6,871 nucleotides of DNA, taken from the NCBI GenBank assembly GCA_030625995.1, contig DAOUPU010000136.1, forward strand, positions 1-6,871. The letters are read 5' to 3'. Positions 1 through 6,340 of this stretch are shown in pieces. Each line of letters begins with the position of its first letter. The stretch's first letter is position 1. The notes beneath the pieces are model-generated. The model had not been told where the DNA came from, searched no databases, and saw only the letters and a program-made list of their open reading frames with translations. Position numbers and translations under genes: made by a program. The stretch comes from Flavobacteriaceae bacterium (lineage in GTDB: Bacteria; Bacteroidota; Bacteroidia; Flavobacteriales; Flavobacteriaceae).

Positions 1-42
1 ATGGATATCCTATGTTTATCCTTTACTCGGGTTTGTTTTCAT

Positions 43-58
43 CCAGATAGCTATCGGG
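43..58. repeat. Short inverted repeat around GATAGCTATC
   Basis: The ten bases at 46-55 are a perfect palindrome. The symmetry extends by CC on the left and GG on the right with one mismatched pair (A against G). Folded as a hairpin it would have a loop of about four bases. Similar CCCGATAGCTATCGGG-type palindromes are, from memory, common between genes in flavobacteria and often sit after stop codons. No T-run follows on either strand here, so a terminator role is not shown. Confidence 0.35.
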
Positions 59-251
59 AGTCATCTGTAACACCTACATAATTACTCTATCGAATATCAA
101 TACTTTGTTATTTATGATTCATACTGTTAGGGTTATTGCAATTCGATTTTTATTTAAATCTGAATTCTCGGGATCCACTAACAAATTAACCAATCTTCTC
201 CTATGACAATCAGGATTCATTCTTTTATCTTTTCTCTTTTTTCTTTTTTCA

Positions 252-278
252 CGCAAAGTCCGCAAAGATTACGCAAAA
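252..278. repeat. Triple CGCAAAG-type short repeat
   Basis: CGCAAAG occurs at 252-258 and 261-267, followed by CGCAAAA at 272-278, with start-to-start spacing of 9 and 11 bases. It sits in a gene-free region directly after a T/C-rich tract (about 224-250). Irregularly spaced CGCAAAG/CTTTGCG repeats are familiar, from memory, as intergenic elements of Bacteroidota genomes. Their function is not established from this sequence. The three units and their spacing are directly visible; membership of a dispersed family is inference. Confidence 0.5.
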
Positions 279-446
279 AATTTATGACTCGTCCTGATTT
301 TTGTTACACTTTTTTGTTAATATTAATATTTAATTACTTTTAAAAATGCTCTTAGTTCGATATTCTTCTTCTTTTGATTTAAGAACAAGGATTAACGAAT
401 GTTGACCAAAGAAGCAAATTCTCAAATCTATTGAATCTTTTTTAAC

Positions 447-471
447 TCAACACTCATCATTCAACACTCAT
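447..471. repeat. 11-base direct repeat spanning a stop codon
   Basis: TCAACACTCAT occurs twice, at 447-457 and 461-471, a 14-base period. On the minus strand the right-hand copy encodes the last residues (Met-Ser-Val-Glu) of the 795-aa GH92 protein, and the TGA stop lies at the junction of the two copies (459-457). The left-hand copy lies just beyond the gene. The paralogous neighbour ends right after the same Pro-Pro-Ser with a different two-residue tail, so this copy's C-terminal tail seems to be made from repeat sequence. Confidence 0.6.
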
Positions 472-2844
472 AGAGGGAGGTATACTTTCAATTCCCCATT
501 CCTTATTTGGTTCTTTCCCTAGTGTAAAAGTCAGTTTCCCTCCATTCATTAGTTCTTCTCTATATATCCAATTAGCAGATATTGTTTTGCCGTTCCAATC
601 TACAGACTGTATATATAAATTATCTGTATCTTGATTTATCGTTTCCAAAACTAATTCCTTTCCTGAATAATATTTCGGATCTAATTTAATGGTTATTTTA
701 TCAAATAGAGGGCTTCCAAATTGAAAGGATGGATCGGCAGCACTATGGCCTTGTACATCGAACAAACCCATCGCTGCCATAACGTACCAGGCACCTAATT
801 GCCCTTGGTCTTCATCCTGACCCACCCCATAGCCATGTAAAGGTTCTGTTCCATAAAATTCATTACAAATTGTTCTTACCCATTTTTGGGTCAACCAGGG
901 CTTACCTGAATAATTAAAAAGCCATGGATTGTGTAAGCAAGGCTGATTACCGTGATTATATAATTTCTCAACACCTGAAAAACTATGTATTTCTTCTGAA
1001 CCACCTCCAAACATACTTTTTTGAGCGTCAATAAACATGGTTTCTAAGCGCTCATTGAACAGTGGTTTCCCTATTAATGCAATCAGGCCTGTTGGGTCAT
1101 GAGGAACATACCATGTATACTGGAAGGCATTTCCCTCCTGAAAGCCATCCCAACCCTTCATTGGATCAAAATCTACAAGGAAGGTTCCATCTTCAAGTTT
1201 AGGTCTGATAAACTTTGTTTCTCTGTCAAATAAATTTTTATAATAATCGGCTTGTTCCATTAACTTTTCATGGTTTGTATGATCATTCATTCCTTTTGCC
1301 ATCTGTGCCACGGCATAAGAACTAAAACTATATTCCAGCGTATGAGAACTTCCGAAATTAAAGACCCATCCATTGGAGATGGTAGTATCTTTATAAGGTA
1401 TGTATTTGTCTTTAATAAAATAACTTAGGTCGTATTTTCCATTACCAAGATCACGACCATGGTATTCTAATTCATTCTTTAATGCTGCTTTATAACCTGT
1501 TTCGACATCAAAATCACGAATACCAACATTGTATGCAGAAGCTAATAAAAGACCTTGAAAATTGGTTTGAACACCATTAGTAAAAACCCCATTTGCTTGT
1601 CCGTCGTGTAACCAGCCTCGATCTTTATAAAAATCAATATTGGATTGAATATAATCGCTAAAGTAATCCGGATAGGCAAGGGCCCAAACCTGACTAAGAT
1701 TCCAAAAACCGCCCCAAATTCCGTCTGTATTGTAATGGTTATAAAGAGGATTTCCATTGTTATCTAATGGGATCTGTCCTATTTCATTATCCACTTTCGG
1801 ATAGTTTCCATTAATGTCATTGGCTAAACCACGTCCCAATAACGCATGGTACAATCCCGTATAAAACTTTATTCTGTCAGTTTTCTGCCCACCTTCGACT
1901 TTTATTCTGTTTAGCTTTTCATTCCACTTTTCCTTAGATTCTTTCCGAACTTTATCAAAATTATTTCCTTCAGTCTCCATTTTAAGATTCAATCTTGCAT
2001 TTTCTATGGAAGTATAACTAAGACCCGTCTGAATTTCCAACACCTCATCCTGAGCCATCGAAAAGGTCAGATAAAGTCCATTATTAATTCCATCTGTAAG
2101 GCTGATGTCCTGTTGTTGAATTGTGTCAATAAAAGCTCCATACATAATTGGTTTTTTATTGATTTTTGCAACAAAATACATTTTCACTCTTTTGTCAGGA
2201 TCACAAAATTTCGCATATTCAGGATAGGTTTCAATAAATCCTTCAATTTCATTTTCGTTGATCAATTGAGCAAAGGCTTTTGTTACATCACTACTTTCCC
2301 CTTGTTTATGCCCTATATCTATAATAATATTTGCTTCTTCTGATTTTGGGAAGGTATAGCGATGATAACCAACCCTTTCCGTAGATGTTAACTCTGCTTT
2401 TATTTGATAATCTTTTAGGAATACTCCATAATATCCAGTTTCACTTTGTTCTGTTGATTTATCAAAACGAGATCGGTAGCCTGCATCCGGATTTTCCAAA
2501 GAACCCGGGATGGTCTGAATTGTTCCTACGGTTGGCATAAAAACAAGGCCCCCAATTTGAAATTCATGAAAATGTCCAAAGCCCTCAATAGAAGTATGCC
2601 GATCATCATAACCCGTCGGCCCCCAGCCTCCCTCACTATTATAAGCATTGGTATGCGGAGCTAATTTGGCCATTCCAAATGGCCTGGCAGCCGGTGTGTA
2701 GAAAAACCACCTACCATGTACCGATCCAATCTGTGGGTCAACATATTTAGTTAAATCCGATACAGGATGCTTTACCGTCTTCTTCTCCTTATTACATGAT
2801 GAAAGAATTATAAAAACACTTAAAAAAAATAGTAATTTTTTCAT
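457..2844 (-). CDS. GH92 family alpha-mannosidase, lipoprotein
   Basis: This 795-residue protein is a complete glycoside hydrolase of family GH92, whose known members are calcium-dependent inverting exo-alpha-mannosidases. The N-terminus is a lipoprotein signal: KK, a hydrophobic stretch, then the lipobox LSSC with the lipidated Cys at 17, so it is membrane-anchored, possibly at the cell surface. The N-terminal GH92 beta-sandwich starts near residue 34 (YVDPQIG, then RPFGMAKLAP at 54-63). The catalytic (alpha/alpha)6 barrel follows. Glu570 in EGNAFQYTW fits the general acid, and Asp677 and Asp679 in DEDQGQ fit the base pair known from Bt3990 (Glu533, Asp642, Asp644, from memory); the spacing is close. 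The usual WDT(F/Y)R motif reads WGGFW (377-381) here. ATG at 2844 is preferred because the signal peptide starts there. It lies 11 bases after the upstream GH92 gene, so the two are probably co-transcribed. Family is near certain; the exact mannosidic linkage is not predictable. Confidence 0.95.
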   Translation of the reverse strand: MKKLLFFLSVFIILSSCNKEKKTVKHPVSDLTKYVDPQIGSVHGRWFFYTPAARPFGMAKLAPHTNAYNSEGGWGPTGYDDRHTSIEGFGHFHEFQIGGLVFMPTVGTIQTIPGSLENPDAGYRSRFDKSTEQSETGYYGVFLKDYQIKAELTSTERVGYHRYTFPKSEEANIIIDIGHKQGESSDVTKAFAQLINENEIEGFIETYPEYAKFCDPDKRVKMYFVAKINKKPIMYGAFIDTIQQQDISLTDGINNGLYLTFSMAQDEVLEIQTGLSYTSIENARLNLKMETEGNNFDKVRKESKEKWNEKLNRIKVEGGQKTDRIKFYTGLYHALLGRGLANDINGNYPKVDNEIGQIPLDNNGNPLYNHYNTDGIWGGFWNLSQVWALAYPDYFSDYIQSNIDFYKDRGWLHDGQANGVFTNGVQTNFQGLLLASAYNVGIRDFDVETGYKAALKNELEYHGRDLGNGKYDLSYFIKDKYIPYKDTTISNGWVFNFGSSHTLEYSFSSYAVAQMAKGMNDHTNHEKLMEQADYYKNLFDRETKFIRPKLEDGTFLVDFDPMKGWDGFQEGNAFQYTWYVPHDPTGLIALIGKPLFNERLETMFIDAQKSMFGGGSEEIHSFSGVEKLYNHGNQPCLHNPWLFNYSGKPWLTQKWVRTICNEFYGTEPLHGYGVGQDEDQGQLGAWYVMAAMGLFDVQGHSAADPSFQFGSPLFDKITIKLDPKYYSGKELVLETINQDTDNLYIQSVDWNGKTISANWIYREELMNGGKLTFTLGKEPNKEWGIESIPPSMSVE

Positions 2845-2855
2845 ATTGAATCTTT

Positions 2856-5800
2856 TTAATTTGCTGAAGGCGGCATCTTTTCAATCCCCCATTCTTTGTT
2901 TGGATTATCTCCCATCATAAAAATTAGATTTCCTCCTTTTAATAATTCACTTGCCGGAAACCAAAAATTATTTAATTGCTTGCCATTTAATGTAGCACTT
3001 TGAACATAGATATTTTTACGATTTGAATTTATTGCTTTGATCGTAAAACTTTTCCCACGACCATAAAGCCCGGCCAGATCAATTTTTATTTCTTCAAATA
3101 TAGGACTTCCAATTTCATAGATCGGATGCATTCTCACGCCGCCATCCATTTGGAAAAGCCCGATAGAATTCATTACGAACCAGGCACTCATTTGACCTTG
3201 ATCCTCATCTCCTAAATAGGCATTGGAAATACCATATCCATAATACCTTTCCATAATAGCCCGACTCCATTTTTGAGTAAGCCAGGGTCTCTTTGCCCAG
3301 TTAAACAAAAAAGCAAAATGCATGGATTGTTGATTTCCCTGAGCAACCGGATAATCCCAATACTGATCGTTAATCCCATTAAAACGCCAGGGGTAACTTT
3401 GTTCAAAACCCCAATCCAATCTGTTTACAAAATTATTCTCTCCTATAATTTCTACTAGACCCGGAATATCCTGTGGCACAAAAAAGGTTAGCTGCCAGGC
3501 ATTACCCTCCACATAATGGTGATTGGCACCCGACTTAAAAGGATCAAAATCCTCCAGCCAATTTCCATTGGAGTCTTTCATTCTGGCAAAACCTGTTTCC
3601 GGATCGATTACATTCTTCCACCAGGTGCCACGTTCTTTGAATTCAAGGTATTCCTTATTTTTGTCTAAGGCTTTTGCGAATTGGGAAACAGAATAATCGT
3701 CGAAACTATATTCCAAGGAGTTCGAAAACCGCCCTTTATCGTAGGGAACATAATTATGCTCTAAATAGTCTTCCAGATCTATATTTCCTGCAAGACCTCC
3801 TCCCACTTTGGTGGCAGGAGTAGTTTGCATCTTATAGACAGCTTCAAAGGCCTTTGCCACATCATAATCTCTAATCCCCATTTGATAGGCACCCACGATC
3901 AAAGGAATTTCATGTTCGGCAACCATAACCGGAATATACTCCATTCCCGCGGGTCCTTTCGCTAACCAACCGTTTGCATCATACATCGCCAACTGCGATC
4001 TCACCCATTTGCCGGACCATTCCGGGGTTGCCAGATTCCAAAATTGATTGAGGTTCCAAAAAGTATTCCAAAAGGCGTCACAGCCCAGAGCCAGATCCTC
4101 AGGTTTCTGAAACTTTCTAATATTTTCATCCGCATCTCTCCAGCTACCGTCAACATCACTAAAAATATTTCTACTTGCCAAAGCCCTATACATATTGGTA
4201 TAAAAACGTTCTTTTTCTCTTCGGTCATCACTGAAAACCAAAATCCGAGATAACAGTTTATTCCATGCAGATTTATTTTCAGCCACTACCGATTCAAAAT
4301 CCCAATCATGAACATCAGTTATTTCCTTTTTTAGATTTAAAGCAGCATTTTCTATACTAACATAGGATATTCCGGTTCTCAGTTGAACAGTTTTATTTTT
4401 AAGGGTATTAAATTCAACATACATTCCTGCCAGCTCTTCCTTGTTAATGTTAAGCCCTTTATTTTTAGTTATTTTATCATTTATCCAGGAGCCATAACCG
4501 GAAATTGGCTGATCGAATTCCATTACAAAATAAATGGTATATTCCTGATCAATTCCACCGGCCCATGTGTTTGGTGTGAGTTGATGACTATAACCTTCCA
4601 ATCGGTAATCACTTATTTTTTTTATTTCCGCATTTTGAATCTGATAGGTATATTCTGCCGGAATAGACAGGTCTATCATGATTCTGCCATCTCCTCCTTT
4701 ATTATAGGTGTATTTTTGAAAAGAGGCTCTAGTTGTAGCCGTCATTTCAGCAATAATATCAGTGTCAGTTAAATGGACCTTATAAATACCTAATGGAGCT
4801 TCTTCTGAATTTTTATCAATTCGTGATCGATAACCGCTATCGGGATCATACTGATCGCCTATTTTTATTTGTAATTCCCCGTTGGTGGGAAAAGTACCCA
4901 GTCCTCCCATGGTCCATTCATGAATATGACTGAATGTTCCAATAGATTCAAAAGTAGGATCATATCCGGCTTGCCATCCTGCATTCTGATTATCCGGACT
5001 AATTTTTACCATCCCGAAGGGCATCCAGGGACCCGGTGCTATCATCCAACGGGAATGACCTGTTCCCATTAATGTATTGACATATCCCTCCGGTTGAATC
5101 AATTTTTGTGGACTTCTTTTAATATTACCTTTCTGTAATAGTTCACCATTTATGTAGATTTTATAAAGACTCGTTTTAGATTCTGTTACGGAAGGCATCG
5201 GAACTTCCAAATTATAAGTTCCTTCTAAAATTATTTTATTAAAAATATCTTTATCATCTAACAGTACTTTTAAGTTTGGTTCTGATCTCAGATGGATCAA
5301 TTCGATAAGTAAAGGCTGGAATTGGTTTTCTTCAATTTGAATTTCATAATCAGCAGCTCCGTTTGATTTTAATAAAATATCGGAAGAATTTCTCAGGGAA
5401 ACATGTTCGGAAGCACTAAGTTTTATTTGATCAAAAGCGATCCAAGCCCCTTCCAAAATTGTAATTTCAATTTCATTAAATCCATTTTTTATTAAATCTT
5501 TAGGAATTGGAATAGATATGAGCTGTTCTTGATCACTTCCCGCACTTCCTGAAAGTAAGGCCTGACCAATCCCTTTTTTCAGAAAGAAATTATAAGCCTT
5601 TTTATTAATGCTCACTTTTAATTTTGCCGGATGAATAGAATCTGTATCTAAAATATCTATCAAAAGATCAAATACGATAGGTTCATCCATATCGGTCAAT
5701 TCAAAATCAATTTTTAAAATATGTGAACGAATACCTGAAGTTGACCAGGTTCCGCCCCAAGTATCTTTAGGGCCAGGAATTATATATGGCCAGAAGTTCT

Positions 5801-6029
5801 TAACTTCATGATGTCCTAGCAGAAAAAAGTTATCCTCAAATCCGAAGTCCATTTTTACAAAATCTCGATAACTATTTGGATAAAGAGCCATACCCTGAGC
5901 GCTATTATCTGAAAGACCAATTTCCCAAACAGACTGATCCTGACCATAGCTAAAAAAATTAATGCATATAGCCACAAAAACAAGAAGTATGTGATTTTTG
6001 AACCGTGGGAAATTGTTAATATTTGTCAT
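2856..6029 (-). CDS. Secreted two-domain GH92 alpha-mannosidase
   Basis: This 1057-residue protein is larger than typical GH92 enzymes because of an N-terminal extension. Residues 1-30 look like a type I signal peptide (basic N-region, hydrophobic 14-26, cleavage near SYG/QDQ), so it is periplasmic or secreted rather than lipid-anchored. Residues about 33-205 (WEIGLSDNS, WPYIIPGPKDTWGG, NGFNEIEITILEGAW, AFDQIKLS) resemble the beta-sandwich domain III of rhamnogalacturonan lyases, a carbohydrate-binding-like fold. Residues about 210-310 form a beta-rich linker I do not recognise. GH92 begins near 316 (YVNTLMGTG, MPFGMVKISPD). Glu841 in VEGNAWQ matches the general acid; Asp941 and Asp943 in GDEDQGQMSAW match the base residues. 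The WDT(F/Y)R position reads WNTFW (654-658). An in-frame stop at 6056-6054 supports ATG at 6029; no Shine-Dalgarno is seen. It is the first gene of the operon and a paralog of the downstream enzyme. Substrate is inferred to be an alpha-mannoside; linkage unknown. Confidence 0.94.
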   Translation of the reverse strand: MTNINNFPRFKNHILLVFVAICINFFSYGQDQSVWEIGLSDNSAQGMALYPNSYRDFVKMDFGFEDNFFLLGHHEVKNFWPYIIPGPKDTWGGTWSTSGIRSHILKIDFELTDMDEPIVFDLLIDILDTDSIHPAKLKVSINKKAYNFFLKKGIGQALLSGSAGSDQEQLISIPIPKDLIKNGFNEIEITILEGAWIAFDQIKLSASEHVSLRNSSDILLKSNGAADYEIQIEENQFQPLLIELIHLRSEPNLKVLLDDKDIFNKIILEGTYNLEVPMPSVTESKTSLYKIYINGELLQKGNIKRSPQKLIQPEGYVNTLMGTGHSRWMIAPGPWMPFGMVKISPDNQNAGWQAGYDPTFESIGTFSHIHEWTMGGLGTFPTNGELQIKIGDQYDPDSGYRSRIDKNSEEAPLGIYKVHLTDTDIIAEMTATTRASFQKYTYNKGGDGRIMIDLSIPAEYTYQIQNAEIKKISDYRLEGYSHQLTPNTWAGGIDQEYTIYFVMEFDQPISGYGSWINDKITKNKGLNINKEELAGMYVEFNTLKNKTVQLRTGISYVSIENAALNLKKEITDVHDWDFESVVAENKSAWNKLLSRILVFSDDRREKERFYTNMYRALASRNIFSDVDGSWRDADENIRKFQKPEDLALGCDAFWNTFWNLNQFWNLATPEWSGKWVRSQLAMYDANGWLAKGPAGMEYIPVMVAEHEIPLIVGAYQMGIRDYDVAKAFEAVYKMQTTPATKVGGGLAGNIDLEDYLEHNYVPYDKGRFSNSLEYSFDDYSVSQFAKALDKNKEYLEFKERGTWWKNVIDPETGFARMKDSNGNWLEDFDPFKSGANHHYVEGNAWQLTFFVPQDIPGLVEIIGENNFVNRLDWGFEQSYPWRFNGINDQYWDYPVAQGNQQSMHFAFLFNWAKRPWLTQKWSRAIMERYYGYGISNAYLGDEDQGQMSAWFVMNSIGLFQMDGGVRMHPIYEIGSPIFEEIKIDLAGLYGRGKSFTIKAINSNRKNIYVQSATLNGKQLNNFWFPASELLKGGNLIFMMGDNPNKEWGIEKMPPSAN

Positions 6030-6340
6030 GAAATGTATATTACAGATTATGCTTCATCCCAATAATTGTTATTCATAGATTTTGGAACTGTTTTCTATTC
6101 CTGAAATCGGTTAAAGTTATTTTGATAATCTATTTTAGCAGAGACAAATATATTATTTTATTTGCTTCATATTCAATATATTAAAAAAAATTATTCATTA
6201 ATTGTTCCATTACAATTACAAATGTTATCTATACCTTTTCTGATGCTATATTACCCCAAGAATCCGTAGTTGGTCGAAATTATTTATTTGTGGTTACTAT
6301 TTTTAATTAATTTATGCATTATTAATTCAAAAACTATATT
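6030..6340. other. Divergent intergenic region between GH92 operon and susC-like gene
   Basis: These 311 bases separate two divergently transcribed units and must hold both control regions. A good Bacteroidota-type promoter for the minus strand lies at 6145-6176, with an A-tract at 6183-6190 just upstream of it that could act as an UP-like element. For the plus-strand susC-like gene I find no full TTG / TAnnTTTG pair; the nearest -7-like strings are TACCTTTT at 6232-6239 and TTTATTTG at 6283-6290, both without a well-spaced -33 element. No RNA gene or clear operator palindrome was recognised. Confidence 0.7.
6145..6176 (-). promoter_or_regulatory. Bacteroidota-type promoter for the GH92 operon
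   Basis: Read on the minus strand, TTG (6176-6174) is followed after 21 bases by TATATTTG (6152-6145). This matches the primary sigma-factor consensus of Bacteroidota, a -33 TTG and a -7 TAnnTTTG about 19-23 bases apart. Transcription would start around 6138-6141, giving a leader of about 110 bases before the ATG at 6029. The region is AT-rich, so chance matches are possible, but both elements and the spacing agree and the position suits the operon. Confidence 0.55.

Larger units (their letters stand above)
1..456. other. Gene-free left flank with intergenic repeats
   Basis: I find no convincing gene in this stretch. It is AT-rich, has frequent stops in all frames and is dominated by T-rich tracts on the plus strand. 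The only open piece touching the left edge that looks protein-like is in the frame starting at base 2. It reads about 22 mostly hydrophobic residues (ending IAIGSHL) before a TAA at 68-70, and could be the tail of a membrane protein lying to the left, but it is too short to call. Short repeats at 43-58, 252-278 and 447-471 are listed separately. A 12-base AT palindrome (AATATTAATATT, 319-330) is also present but is low-complexity. No clear hairpin followed by a T-run was found as a terminator for the minus-strand operon ending at 457. Confidence 0.6.

Noticed and set aside
2..70. Hydrophobic reading frame at the left edge, ending IAIGSHL, stop at 68-70
   Set aside because: It could be the tail of a membrane protein from outside the window, but about 22 residues with no motif are not enough, and it overlaps the inverted repeat at 43-58.
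319..330. AATATTAATATT palindrome as a possible operator or origin box
   Set aside because: It is pure A/T in a very AT-rich flank, where such palindromes are expected by chance, and no gene start lies nearby.
1542..1757. 71-codon minus-strand open frame inside the 795-aa GH92 gene
   Set aside because: It lies in another frame on the same strand as a well-supported GH92 domain, and its translation has low-complexity, Ile/Phe-rich composition with no recognisable motif.
2113..2343. 76-codon plus-strand open frame
   Set aside because: Antisense shadow of the GH92 coding sequence, with no family resemblance and no separate promoter.
3212..3458. Overlapping short frames on both strands (3212-3406 minus, 3273-3458 plus)
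   Set aside because: Both overlap the conserved catalytic part of the larger GH92 enzyme in the wrong frame and show no domain signature.
4001..4253. Short frames on both strands (4001-4231 minus, 4044-4253 plus)
   Set aside because: Shadows of the FWNLNQFW region of the larger GH92 gene; no independent support.
4383..4772. 129-codon plus-strand open frame
   Set aside because: The longest antisense frame, but it lies wholly within the GH92 gene, starts with no promoter or ribosome-binding signal, and its Phe/Ile/Ser-rich composition is what antisense of an AT-rich gene gives.
6232..6239. TACCTTTT as the -7 element of the susC-like gene
   Set aside because: The final G is missing, and the nearest upstream TTG (6202-6204, after 27 bases) is too far for the usual 19-23 base spacing.
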